Both the position numbers and the translations under genes were made by a program. Below are positions 1 through 8,499 of a stretch of DNA of 64,000 nt, in pieces. Location: NCBI GenBank assembly GCA_006247105.1, contig CM016926.1, forward strand, positions 1,736,001-1,800,000. The letters are read 5' to 3'. This DNA is from Giardia muris. Taxonomy: Eukaryota; Fornicata; Diplomonadida; Hexamitidae. Numbering within the stretch: the stretch's first letter is position 1; every line of letters begins with the position of its first letter. A model generated the notes under the pieces. It worked only from the letters and a program-made list of their open reading frames with translations, was not told the origin of the DNA and searched no databases.

Positions 1-1302
1 TTTCCGAAGCACATCGTCTAGATAAAGTATCTGTTCTGCATGCAGTATTGTATTGCGAGGACACCCAAGGAACACTTCCCTCTCGAAATCCTGGCCCATA
101 TCGAGGACGATTACTAAGGTGGCTCCACGAACGAAATGAAAGTGAAGCCCCTTGGCCTTCTCCGTTAGATCCAAGTCGCGATAGACGGTCTGGGCACTGT
201 AGGGGAGCCTTATTACTATAGGAATGGCATCGTCAAGCGTTTCCGGCCCGAGACGGTTGACGCACTGAGGATTCTGCATCATCGCCCTATAGGCATCCCG
301 ATCCTTCTCAGAGGTGGGTACGTCCTCACCTCCTCGACCTATGGCAACCATGCCACCATGTAGGACTCCCTTATCGGTAAGGAGTCGTTCCCAATTCCGC
401 TTCGTCCCGGTGGTAGCGCCGCCAATGATGATAATGTTGCTATCACCCGGAACCATTGCCTTGAGGCGTCGGGACACAGCAAAGTTGGAGTACAAGCCCC
501 CAAGGAAGACCAGTGTTGTGGGGTCTTCTGGGTCGGGGATGGTGAGTGTGTAGGTTCCAGCCTTGTCAAAGTAGCGGATTCCATAGCGGTAGACCCCAGG
601 ATCAACACTTAGACTCACGTGGGAGATACCCGTTGTGGTTAGAGGCGCATATGAAACACCACCTTCCTCCTCCGACGTCATAAGGATGAGGTTACTCCCA
701 GGGTGCGCACTATCCTCCCAATTGATTTGCACGAAGGCATGGGTATCCGAGTACGCAACGGTATGGTATGGGCGGACACTACTACTGCTCAGGACGCTGA
801 AATTGGGGTCGTAATATAGTAGGACGCAGAGGAGCAGACAGATCATGAGGGCTCCAAAACCGACCCCCCAATATCCCAGGCACGTTGCTGCCTTGCGAAT
901 AGATGCTCGTGTGAACCTAGAGTATTCGAACGCTAGCTTGAGCGCGGGAAGCACCTCTGAGTCCATTTCCGTCATACGCCCATAAGAAAGACTTGCACGA
1001 GTGCGATGATAGATGGCTTGGGAATGCAACCGTTGGCCTTTGAAGCCCGTGATCTGGACAACGAGGGCAAAGATCGAGCAGCCCATTATCCCTATGGAGG
1101 AGAGCAAGACCGGAACCCAAATGGCCGTATGAGGGCAAAGAAGAGAGAAGAAATCGGCCTGGCTGAACGGTAAAAGATATTGAGCCGGACCCCTGGATAT
1201 CAGCTGGGTACTTGCCACAATAACCATACTACCCGTCAAGAGGACATCAGCCCAAAGGAAGACCTGGATTACTATGTCCCACATGGTGTGGCCCGTACGC
1301 AT
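1..1302 (-). CDS. Purple acid phosphatase-like membrane protein, catalytically degenerate; 3' end outside window
   Basis: The frame is open from an ATG at 1302 to the left edge (434 codons, no stop), with an in-frame TAA just upstream at 1312-1314 and an A/T-rich tract before the ATG. Hydrophobic segments lie near residues 7-35, 58-84 and 143-164. They are followed by a beta-rich stretch (about 175-258) like the FN3-like N-terminal domain of purple acid phosphatases, including PGVYRYGI, and then a metallophosphoesterase-like region from about 262. The metal-binding motifs are present in outline but broken. The GDxG position reads GGLY (268-271), the GDxxY position reads GGAT (294-297), and the GNH[DE] position reads GRGGE (322-326) after MVAI. 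A later stretch resembles the family's second-half beta strand (VRGATLVIVLDMG). This suggests a membrane-anchored pseudo-phosphatase. A second ATG at 1284 is possible. The fold assignment is moderately sure; loss of catalysis is inferred. Confidence 0.6.
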   Translation of the reverse strand, partial: MRTGHTMWDIVIQVFLWADVLLTGSMVIVASTQLISRGPAQYLLPFSQADFFSLLCPHTAIWVPVLLSSIGIMGCSIFALVVQITGFKGQRLHSQAIYHRTRASLSYGRMTEMDSEVLPALKLAFEYSRFTRASIRKAATCLGYWGVGFGALMICLLLCVLLYYDPNFSVLSSSSVRPYHTVAYSDTHAFVQINWEDSAHPGSNLILMTSEEEGGVSYAPLTTTGISHVSLSVDPGVYRYGIRYFDKAGTYTLTIPDPEDPTTLVFLGGLYSNFAVSRRLKAMVPGDSNIIIIGGATTGTKRNWERLLTDKGVLHGGMVAIGRGGEDVPTSEKDRDAYRAMMQNPQCVNRLGPETLDDAIPIVIRLPYSAQTVYRDLDLTEKAKGLHFHFVRGATLVIVLDMGQDFEREVFLGCPRNTILHAEQILYLDDVLRK

Positions 1303-1331
1303 CCAATCTATTTACGTCAGGCCACAGAGGT

Positions 1332-1868
1332 TCACCTAGCAATGAAGGCCACACCCATTCCAAGCGCAATGGCCGCGGCGAGCGCCCCAAGAGCCCCTGC
1401 GGCAACAACCGGAGAGGCTGCAAGAGAGGAGCTTGTAGTAGATGCCGTACTCGGCCAAATCTTCGCGGGGGTGACTAGCTCCGGTACCGTAATAACGCCA
1501 CGCTCAAGACTTGCACTCCACTTATCGTCACCAGAGACACGAATTCCGTTGCAGTAGATCTCGTCACCAGTAAGCGTGAGGTCATCCGGATACGCGTTAA
1601 AGAGGAAGAGATCCGCCTCCTCGCGTGTGCAAACTGCACGATCAGTGCGATGAGTGGCATACATGTGTTCGTACGCCGCCCATTTCGGAGGGACACAGAA
1701 GTCCTGGAATAGTAATCCTACGCCACGACAAATGTAGCCTTTTGGGACCGTAACATAGCGAAGGCCAACCTCGAAGGTCATCCGACGTGTCGTGATGAAC
1801 CGGGCGTCAGGATCTAGTCCATAGAATTGGACTTCGGCAGGTGCCAAATATCGGTAGTACTTAGGCAT
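1332..1868 (-). CDS. Hypothetical tail-anchored protein
   Basis: A 178-residue protein not recognised as any family. It has no N-terminal signal peptide. A soluble, Tyr- and Arg-rich domain (1-130) is followed by a Ser/Thr linker (about 137-150) and one strongly hydrophobic Ala/Gly/Leu segment (about 152-175) ending in Ala-Arg, which is the architecture of a tail-anchored membrane protein facing the cytosol. The ATG at 1868 is preceded by ATAAA on the coding strand. Its TGA stop lies in GGTGAAC, close to the Giardia poly(A) consensus. The next same-strand start is only 29 bp downstream (1302). Function unknown. Confidence 0.7.
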   Translation of the reverse strand: MPKYYRYLAPAEVQFYGLDPDARFITTRRMTFEVGLRYVTVPKGYICRGVGLLFQDFCVPPKWAAYEHMYATHRTDRAVCTREEADLFLFNAYPDDLTLTGDEIYCNGIRVSGDDKWSASLERGVITVPELVTPAKIWPSTASTTSSSLAASPVVAAGALGALAAAIALGMGVAFIAR

Positions 1869-1904
1869 TTTATGCCACTCAGTAGACTGGGAGGCTGAAG
1901 ATAC

Positions 1905-3302
1905 TTACTGCAAGGATACGATCCGCGTCCAGAGGTGGGAGTAGATCGGCTTCACGAGGACGATGAGCTTGAAGGCAAAGCCGTTCCACCCATCGCTATT
2001 AGCGTTCGGATGGACGGGAGGCAGTGTGTCGAGCGTGACGGGGGCTCTATCGTCCTTGGTAATGGTGATATTAAGCTCGGCGCATTGAGCTGGTGTCGAT
2101 GGGAACGGCTTCGTCTTGAGAATTGCGAAGGCATCAGGGAGGTGTGCGTAATAATAGTCGATGCTGGTCGAGTTATTGAAGGCGTTGAGAAGCTTGACGT
2201 CGACAGATGCGGCACAAGGAGCGCGAAGGCCGCATAACATATACAGTTCGAGGACATATGCGGTCAGAATTGCCAAACCCATGCTGAAGTTATCTTTATG
2301 ACGGACAGAGCTCCATAGCTTCTTTGCTGGGCCAGCCTTTTCGACTAAAAGGCTACATAGGCATTTCAGTCCCTTCATATCGAGCTTCTCCCTAGTCGAT
2401 AGTACATCTGGAGTGACACCATCCGGCCAATAGAAGGCTATGGGCGCGGGAAGCGCTGGGAAGAGCCAGCTGCGTATCGTGATAGAGAAGTGTGCCGGCT
2501 TCGGAGTCAGGTCTGTGTCCCCTTCTCCGGTGTCGTCGGATACCTTCGCCTCCTCGGAATAAATGCGCGTCGAATAACTGAGCCTACTTGTCGCACATTG
2601 TAGGGCGCCGCCCAGAGAAATTTGGTACATAATATAGGCGCACAGCGATAGCTCAGCCAGGGCGGCGTTGATCGAGTCGAAGCCCGTTAGTTGCTCAGAA
2701 AGCTTGATGGACTTAGTGCTACTGCTATTACTGCTATTGTTATGATATGTATGTGCGCTATCGGCGGCCATCATACCAGTAGCTTCCTTTCCGGTCTGTC
2801 CTCGCGTAGAGGTCGTCAACAATAATGAAAACCCATTGATTTGCGCGGTGGATTCGTCGAAGTCGAAGAAAGGAAGGGCGGTTGACGGACGATTAGGTAA
2901 AGGTCGGAAGTCTTGAGAGGTACACCAAGTACATTGCTCATCCTTCGAGGACTCCTCGCTAGGGAGAAGCTGTGCGACAAGAGACTCGATCTCTGCATCA
3001 ATAGCAGCTCGTTCCGCCTGTATTTCCGTGAGGGTCCTCTGTGACGTAGCCATACTCTTCGGATGAATCCTTTCGGTATCTTGCTTCCGTAAGATGGTAA
3101 CCTCCGCCTCGAGCCCGTCAAGAGACTCGGAGAGCGCCTTATGAAGAGTAAAGTAGCAAGCAGTGCAGATATATTGTATAGAATCGAGGGTTGGAACGTC
3201 CGATGGGATGGCCGTAGTGGACGTCTCTAGAACGGCCTTACAAGCGTCCTGTGGGCAATAATCCGCAAAGCTGAACGGCACGGAACAGACGCTACAGATC
3301 AT
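1905..3302 (-). CDS. Beclin-1/Atg6/Vps30-like protein (divergent)
   Basis: A 465-residue protein with the layout of Beclin/Atg6, the regulatory subunit of class III PI3-kinase (Vps34) complexes in autophagy and endosomal sorting. Residues 3-49 hold cysteine pairs (C3/C6, C16/C21, C46/C49) like the N-terminal CxxC of Atg6. A charged coiled coil follows (about 52-117), then another CxxC (C124/C127). The C-terminal part has three landmarks of the evolutionarily conserved domain in order: INGF (155-158, as in the family's TINGFRLG), FDSINAALAEL (208-218, matching EINAAWGQ), and a C-terminal end with a tryptophan-spaced helix (DGWNGFAFK then HLWTRIVS, 437-465) like the family's EQWTKALK and LAWVSSQF. 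An Asn/Ser-rich insertion separates the first two landmarks. The start lies 5 bp from the divergent mevalonate kinase ATG. The stop lies in CAGTAAGT, a near-consensus poly(A) signal. UVRAG or Atg14 is the main alternative. Confidence 0.7.
   Translation of the reverse strand: MICSVCSVPFSFADYCPQDACKAVLETSTTAIPSDVPTLDSIQYICTACYFTLHKALSESLDGLEAEVTILRKQDTERIHPKSMATSQRTLTEIQAERAAIDAEIESLVAQLLPSEESSKDEQCTWCTSQDFRPLPNRPSTALPFFDFDESTAQINGFSLLLTTSTRGQTGKEATGMMAADSAHTYHNNSSNSSSTKSIKLSEQLTGFDSINAALAELSLCAYIMYQISLGGALQCATSRLSYSTRIYSEEAKVSDDTGEGDTDLTPKPAHFSITIRSWLFPALPAPIAFYWPDGVTPDVLSTREKLDMKGLKCLCSLLVEKAGPAKKLWSSVRHKDNFSMGLAILTAYVLELYMLCGLRAPCAASVDVKLLNAFNNSTSIDYYYAHLPDAFAILKTKPFPSTPAQCAELNITITKDDRAPVTLDTLPPVHPNANSDGWNGFAFKLIVLVKPIYSHLWTRIVSLQ
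2718..2744. repeat. Imperfect short repeat inside the Beclin-like gene
   Basis: Near-repeats of an ACTGCTATT-type unit encode the Asn/Ser-rich insertion (around residues 188-196) of the Beclin-like protein. It behaves like a small in-frame microsatellite, which could explain why the insertion exists and would be expected to vary in length between strains (inference). Confidence 0.4.
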
Positions 3303-3307
3303 ATTTA
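3303..3307. promoter_or_regulatory. 5-bp spacer between two divergent start codons
   Basis: The ATG of the Beclin-like gene (minus, 3302) and the ATG of mevalonate kinase (plus, 3308) are separated only by ATTTA. Both starts match the expected N-termini of their families. The A/T-rich initiator of each gene must therefore be shared or lie in the first codons of its neighbour. Confidence 0.65.
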
Positions 3308-4267
3308 ATGCTTGTTAATGCTCGTGTACCCTTGAAGGTCATCCTTAGCGGAGAGCATGCTGTGTTGCGCGGGTATCCATGCGTGGCCATGGCTTGCGAT
3401 CTCCATGTCTCCTCCACGGCCAAAACGGGTTCTGGATACATAAGTCCTACACTTTACCATGGCACTCAAGCCGTTGAGCTGACGCAGTGTATGAGGCGAG
3501 CAATCGAAGTCCTTGCTGATGAGGTATGGAATAGGTTTCACAAACGTCTTAATATGCTTGTAGAGAGTGTTATTATTCATGTCCCTGAAAACACGTTAGG
3601 ACGCGGTCTAGGGTCATCCGCAAGTATTCTTGTCTCATTAATAGCAGTCTACTTCGTCCTAATGGCCAAGGTGGCCGGTTCTGAGATGCCACGGCTCGAT
3701 GACATTATCATGATGGCAACACGAGCAGAACATGAGATTCATGGGAGGAGTAGTGGGATAGATGTGCGTACAGTCACGTATGGTGGCTTTGTCGTTCTTA
3801 ATTCATCAGTTAAACGCCTTCCAAAAGATATATTGACAAAGCTCGGGATTAAGCTCGTCATCCTCGACTCTATGCAACCCAAAAGCACTAAGAAGGCCAT
3901 TACAACAGCTTCAAGCCATAGGAACTACGAGAGCATACTGGCAAACATAGGGAAGGTCACAACTCTTTTGATAAACGAACTGCTTATGGAAGAAGGGAGC
4001 ACTTCTAGAATACATGCTTTTATCAAGGAGAACCAGAGTTACTTGGCCGAGCTAGGATTAATGACTCCGGAACTTATACGTACACTTGAGACCTTATCCT
4101 TTTGTCGGAGTTCGAAGATCATTGGAGCTGGACTCGGTGGGTTTTGTATTGGTTTATATGAAGGAGAGACCTATCCGGGGGATATGCAAGCAATGGGACC
4201 AAGGAAGATCAATACTTCTAATGGATTGGAGGTCTCCATCGACTCTATTCGAATAGACCTAGTATAA
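3308..4267 (+). CDS. MVK: Mevalonate kinase
   Basis: A 319-residue GHMP kinase that phosphorylates mevalonate to 5-phosphomevalonate in the cytosolic mevalonate/isoprenoid pathway. The N-terminus carries the family motif around K10 and GEHAV (15-19). The glycine-rich ATP-binding loop PENTLGRGLGSSAS is at about 93-106. The motif with the catalytic acid and base reads EHEIHGRSSGID (141-152), giving E141 and D152, followed by TYGG. The C-terminal GHMP motif is IIGAGLGGFCIGL near residue 275. HGxxSGID together with TYGG separates it from galactokinase, homoserine kinase and phosphomevalonate kinase. Length is slightly below the usual 320-400. All expected catalytic residues are present, so it should be active. 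The start is set by homology and by ATATTTA directly upstream. Confidence 0.93.
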   Translation: MLVNARVPLKVILSGEHAVLRGYPCVAMACDLHVSSTAKTGSGYISPTLYHGTQAVELTQCMRRAIEVLADEVWNRFHKRLNMLVESVIIHVPENTLGRGLGSSASILVSLIAVYFVLMAKVAGSEMPRLDDIIMMATRAEHEIHGRSSGIDVRTVTYGGFVVLNSSVKRLPKDILTKLGIKLVILDSMQPKSTKKAITTASSHRNYESILANIGKVTTLLINELLMEEGSTSRIHAFIKENQSYLAELGLMTPELIRTLETLSFCRSSKIIGAGLGGFCIGLYEGETYPGDMQAMGPRKINTSNGLEVSIDSIRIDLV

Positions 4268-4272
4268 CCCAT

Positions 4273-5520
4273 TTAGTCATTGGAATAGTGTGTTGGAGCG
4301 TCTATGGGGAAGTTCGGGGTTCCTTGAGCTATATTTAACAGCTCCTTTCCGAAGGTCCTAGTAGATGCTCCTATATCCAACAAAGTCTTAGCAAGGAAAG
4401 AGGCACCAACTTGATCCGAGGGTTCAGGGGTATGTAAAAGCCGGTCCAACCAATGGATGAGGGTATTGGAATCGGCAAGGATGTTAGCGATTCTGGAATC
4501 ACTTTGTGCATTATAAGCAAGGAAACGGCATAAGATCTCGACGTTGAATTCCTCATAAGCGCTATGACCGAAGCGTGTGAGAAGGGTCTCTAGACCGTAG
4601 GTGATGTTCTGACCAACTCCAAGAAGGGTATGCATCATGAGAAGATAGCCAGTCGCCTTGGAGGCGGAATGAGCAATTGCATCATAGTTTTCCTCATGAA
4701 TAACCTTCAAAGTGGAGGCGATGACTCCCATACCAACGGCCTTCTCTTGAGTCGTTATTATGTTAACCAAGGAACCTAGAAGGGTTTTGGCAAGAGCACT
4801 CCACTTAATGGATTGGATACTATCGATAGTGAAGAGAGTGACCTCGTCATATGGTACCGTCCCCTCTTCACAGCCTTGAACTTCTGTTAAGGAGAAGACG
4901 GTAAAGAAGGAGACCAGTAATGGTAAGACCGTGGCACTACGTAAGGGACGAACTAGGAGACGAGCCGTATAAAGGACTAATAGGCGTGTTTTCATGCACA
5001 CGTCCACGTACTCCTGCCCACCAAGGTTTGAAAGCGCATAGAAAAGCGAGAAAGACATGATTGTCTTGTAAGCAAGCGTACAGATGAGTGGGACCAACTC
5101 CAATGCATTTGAGCCTTCTTCTTTCGTCTCATTTAGGGCTTGAAAGTTGGTCTCAAAGAAGGAGAGGCAAAGATCGAGGCAGAAGAGCTTAAAGCCATGA
5201 AGAGCTATCTTCTCATGTGCCTCGGCCAAAAAGTTCAGGAATATGTACTGATCGACATACTCATTAGAGATATTCTTGATCTGTCCTAGAAGCGTCAAAA
5301 ACTCATCCTCGTTGAGTATTGCCGTGAAGCACTCCTCTGGAAGATTAAGTAGATTTAGAAAGAACTCTGTAGCTGTGTATACATCGCCTTCAGCAATGCC
5401 CTCCTGAAACAGGTCCTTCAGCTTCCCCATCCGTCCATCCTCTTGAAGCGCTTGAATGCTTGCAAGATCAGGGGTGATCTCCGACACCAAGAAGCCCAAC
5501 TCGTCGAACGCTGAAGCCAT
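4273..5520 (-). CDS. Hypothetical helical-repeat protein
   Basis: A 415-residue protein, almost entirely predicted helical by eye, with regularly spaced leucines and acidic N-terminal helices. It resembles ARM/HEAT-type solenoids but I cannot assign it to a family. Hydrophobic helices near 145-205 look like packed solenoid helices rather than membrane spans. The ATG at 5520 is preceded by A/T-rich sequence. The stop is 5 bp from the convergent mevalonate kinase stop. A 143-bp spacer (5521-5663), in which I see nothing else, separates its start from the end of the next upstream same-strand gene. Function unknown. Confidence 0.75.
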   Translation of the reverse strand: MASAFDELGFLVSEITPDLASIQALQEDGRMGKLKDLFQEGIAEGDVYTATEFFLNLLNLPEECFTAILNEDEFLTLLGQIKNISNEYVDQYIFLNFLAEAHEKIALHGFKLFCLDLCLSFFETNFQALNETKEEGSNALELVPLICTLAYKTIMSFSLFYALSNLGGQEYVDVCMKTRLLVLYTARLLVRPLRSATVLPLLVSFFTVFSLTEVQGCEEGTVPYDEVTLFTIDSIQSIKWSALAKTLLGSLVNIITTQEKAVGMGVIASTLKVIHEENYDAIAHSASKATGYLLMMHTLLGVGQNITYGLETLLTRFGHSAYEEFNVEILCRFLAYNAQSDSRIANILADSNTLIHWLDRLLHTPEPSDQVGASFLAKTLLDIGASTRTFGKELLNIAQGTPNFPIDAPTHYSND

Positions 5521-5663
5521 TACCGTCTATTCAATAATAACGTTCGATTCTCCATCAATTTCCTTGGTCCTTTGAAGATACGCCATAGTATGCCCAAAGA
5601 AGACGCTCACACCTCGCTTTACAACCTCCTCTATCCGTATCCCTCTTCCCCTTCTAGCCCAGG

Positions 5664-6683
5664 TCATTTGAGTCCAATAGCGCTATTCCAGAGCCCATTC
5701 CATAGGGCAAGAGACACTTGGATGCAATCTTCCAGGGCGCAGTGGAAATGGTCCTTCGGCTTGACTTGGCTCAGCTCGACGATGGCTCGGTGTGCTAAGC
5801 AGTAGAACCGTTGGGAAGCCAGTGGACGACGGGCTACGAACTGAGCGGCATCAGCAGCCATAAACGGTGCGTAGAACTGTTGCGCCTCATGGACCTTACA
5901 GTCGGTAATGCCGAGGCATTCCATGGCCTGAACCTCGGCACCTATTCCCTTGGCGAGGACCAAGACCTTCGTCATCCCACTATCCGGTATTCTAAGTGGA
6001 GGGTATGATCTTATCGGTAAGCGGTCATACTTGAACGAGTATAGCTTCAACCCCGAGGGGAGTACAGTCCTTCTACATTGGCAGGGAAACCCGATGACCT
6101 CTGTGACCAAATCCGATAAGTATGGGTCATCAGTATAAGCTCCTTCCCAGGAATCGAGATCTCCAACGGATGAATGGAGGAAGTCCCTAATGACCTTCTT
6201 AACCTCGGGCTTCCCATAGTCGAGATGTTCCAGGCGCGCAAATAGCTTCTGGTTCTTACCAGGTGCATGCTCTATTCCAGTGATGCGTCGGACATACCAA
6301 GTCCCTTTAGTTATTTGCATACGCCTGGGCTTCAGTATGGATTGGAGTCCATATACTGGCAATAGCCCTACTTGCTTGATAATACCAACCTCGGACAGTT
6401 GAAAAGGCTCGAACGAATAGAGTTCAAAGTCCAATACGTTGATGGAGTGCTTAGGATAGTCCCTCCCCGCCCTATGCTCCCAGAGCTCCTCCCAATACTT
6501 CTTAATGGACGACACCCTTGAGAACTGCTTTATCATTTCAAGAAGAGTCCCATATGAATAACACGTCCCACCTATGGACCCGGAGTTTTCAAACCTCTTA
6601 TACTCGCGGGCCACAAGCTCCTCCGCATCCATGTCCACCCTATTCGTCAGATCCTCAACTGTCTCATCATTCTTTGGATTCAT
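5664..6683 (-). CDS. Hypothetical protein
   Basis: A 339-residue protein with no signal peptide, no clear membrane segment and no motif I recognise. The N-terminus is acidic and polar; the middle (about 75-200) is mixed alpha/beta with many aromatic residues; the C-terminus is helical and Cys/His-containing (about 250-330). The start at 6683 is preceded by AAAGAAA on the coding strand, a typical A-rich Giardia initiator. Upstream lies a 287-bp divergent spacer (6684-6970) shared with the CFAP210-like gene; I see only pyrimidine-rich and A-rich patches in it and no RNA gene. Confidence 0.72.
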   Translation of the reverse strand: MNPKNDETVEDLTNRVDMDAEELVAREYKRFENSGSIGGTCYSYGTLLEMIKQFSRVSSIKKYWEELWEHRAGRDYPKHSINVLDFELYSFEPFQLSEVGIIKQVGLLPVYGLQSILKPRRMQITKGTWYVRRITGIEHAPGKNQKLFARLEHLDYGKPEVKKVIRDFLHSSVGDLDSWEGAYTDDPYLSDLVTEVIGFPCQCRRTVLPSGLKLYSFKYDRLPIRSYPPLRIPDSGMTKVLVLAKGIGAEVQAMECLGITDCKVHEAQQFYAPFMAADAAQFVARRPLASQRFYCLAHRAIVELSQVKPKDHFHCALEDCIQVSLALWNGLWNSAIGLK

Positions 6684-6970
6684 TTTCTTTCATTCCCTCT
6701 TTTTAGTAGATCACTCATGGTATTCTTCCAATCGGAATGAACTCTGGATGCTTATCCGATGAAAAGGAGACTATGAAAATGTTACCGGTTTGAAGCGCTC
6801 AAATATCCCCCTTCATCCTTGGAACCATGCCTGGTGTCATAGTTACGGTACAGATCGCTCAGGCCTTGGTCCATATCCTTCCCTTCCACTTCTACTCGTC
6901 CCATTCCTCTTTCTTCATTGAGCCTTTCGTAGTTCCTTCTGAAAAAACGGCTCGGATTTCGTGAATCCCC

Positions 6971-8473
6971 ATGCCCTACACCGACGCCACCCTCTTCACA
7001 ACCAAAGAGACCCTCGCGCGCCGCATGCGCCAGTCGAACAAGCCAACGATCCTAGCCCAGGCCGACATCAACCGCATGCGCTGGCATGCAGACCCACTCT
7101 ACCCGACTGAATCTGTCACCGGCCGCGACGACAATGCTTTCCGACGCGATAACATCGTCCGATCCCAGATATCTGCCGACCGGATGCGGACCTGGAAGAA
7201 CACTGTTGCAGACCAGCGGGAGGAACGACTTCGACGCCTCGAGGAGCGCAAGGCCGCCAAGGAGCGTGAAATCAAGGAACTAGAGAACGCTTGGTTAGAA
7301 CGCGAACGCAAGAAGGCCGAACTTGTTAATGCAAAGTACGTGAAGTATAAAGAGCAAGACTCGGACTACATGCGCATGTTCCAGTCTGCGAAGCTAGCTG
7401 CAAGCTGCCTCGAATCTCTGAGTGCCACCCGAGCCGCTCGTGAGGCGCAGGCAAATGCTGACCACGACGCAAGCGTCAAGGAGAAGGAACACATACTGAA
7501 GGCCTATCAGGATGAAGTGGAAGGTAATAAGAGGCGAGTGGAGGAGCAACGAATAACTCGCGTCTGGTACGACCGGGAGAACGACAAGCAGATTGCCCTC
7601 CACCGACAAGAACATGAGGAAGAAAAACAGGAGCGTCAAAGAGAATTGGAGAGTCTTCGTAAGGCTCAAAAGGACTCCCTGGAGTACGAGCGTCAGGAGA
7701 CTATGCGTGTCTTCGAGCGGAATAAGGCCTGTCGAGATATGCTTGACCGTCAGATGGAAGAACGCTCACGTATCAAGCAACTCGAGAAGTTGGAGGATCA
7801 GGCTGTCGACCTTGAAATCAAGGTCATCCAGCAGAAGAATGAGGAGCGTAAGGCCATCCATGAGCGTAAGCGGTCCGAAGTCAAGAAGCTAAAGGAGGAG
7901 GCTTCCGAGACGGTGAAGCAGGCGATCGCGGCGCAAGTCAAGGAGAACAACGCCAAGCGTATCGACGCGATGCTCCGTTGCGAGGGCGCCGACGTCACCG
8001 AGCAACGTGCAGAGCAGATGCGTCGTGCACGGGAGGAGAAGTATCGAAAGGTTGCCGAGGATGCGCGTCGCTTTAATGAGGAGAATGCTGCCACGCGGTT
8101 CGCACATAAGACCGTCGAGGAAATGGCTGATTACGAGTATGGGCAAAAGAAGATACTTGAGAACAAGGCAGAGGAGGCATATGAGAAGGCTCTTGCAGAT
8201 GAAAAGCGTATTGCGGCTCGGGCCCGGGCCGCCGAGATGCTTGCCGAGATCAATACCAAGCGTATGGCGCGAGAGAAGGCTCGTGAGATCGAACGCGTCT
8301 GCGACTTAGCGGCAGCATTGAAGGATGTACGGGAGGCTCAGGATCTTGTTGAACGTTGTCGACGTATGGCCCTTGAGGAGCAAGACCCTCTTGTTCGTCG
8401 TGCCTACGACATCGTGATCCGTAACATCAATCAGAGGGTGAGGACGATCTCCTGGCAAGTAAATCAGAAGTAA
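6971..8473 (+). CDS. CFAP210/CCDC173-like axonemal coiled-coil protein (trichohyalin-plectin-homology type)
   Basis: A 500-residue, highly charged Arg/Glu/Lys-rich protein that is one long coiled coil from about residue 70 to the end, typical of microtubule inner proteins of axonemal doublets. After a short non-coiled N-terminus, residues 71-90 (including RMRTWKNTVADQREERL) match the CFAP210 pattern of a KNW-NTIA-like motif leading into a long KE-rich helix. Further on, MFQSAKLAASCLESLSATR fits the FHSALLLTEVLKERD-type segment of that family. CFAP45 or CFAP53 are alternatives from the same superfamily. It fits an organism with motile flagella; partners would be tubulin and other inner proteins. 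The stop is embedded in AGTAAA. The next gene starts 26 bp downstream on the same strand. Confidence 0.62.
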   Translation: MPYTDATLFTTKETLARRMRQSNKPTILAQADINRMRWHADPLYPTESVTGRDDNAFRRDNIVRSQISADRMRTWKNTVADQREERLRRLEERKAAKEREIKELENAWLERERKKAELVNAKYVKYKEQDSDYMRMFQSAKLAASCLESLSATRAAREAQANADHDASVKEKEHILKAYQDEVEGNKRRVEEQRITRVWYDRENDKQIALHRQEHEEEKQERQRELESLRKAQKDSLEYERQETMRVFERNKACRDMLDRQMEERSRIKQLEKLEDQAVDLEIKVIQQKNEERKAIHERKRSEVKKLKEEASETVKQAIAAQVKENNAKRIDAMLRCEGADVTEQRAEQMRRAREEKYRKVAEDARRFNEENAATRFAHKTVEEMADYEYGQKKILENKAEEAYEKALADEKRIAARARAAEMLAEINTKRMAREKAREIERVCDLAAALKDVREAQDLVERCRRMALEEQDPLVRRAYDIVIRNINQRVRTISWQVNQK

Positions 8474-8474
8474 A
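8469..8474 (+). terminator. Poly(A) signal AGTAAA overlapping the stop codon
   Basis: AAG-TAA-A at the end of the CFAP210-like gene contains AGTAAA, matching the Giardia AGTRAAY-type 3'-processing signal, with the TAA stop inside it. Confidence 0.6.
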
Positions 8475-8499
8475 ACAGGGCTCCATCACCATTACCATA

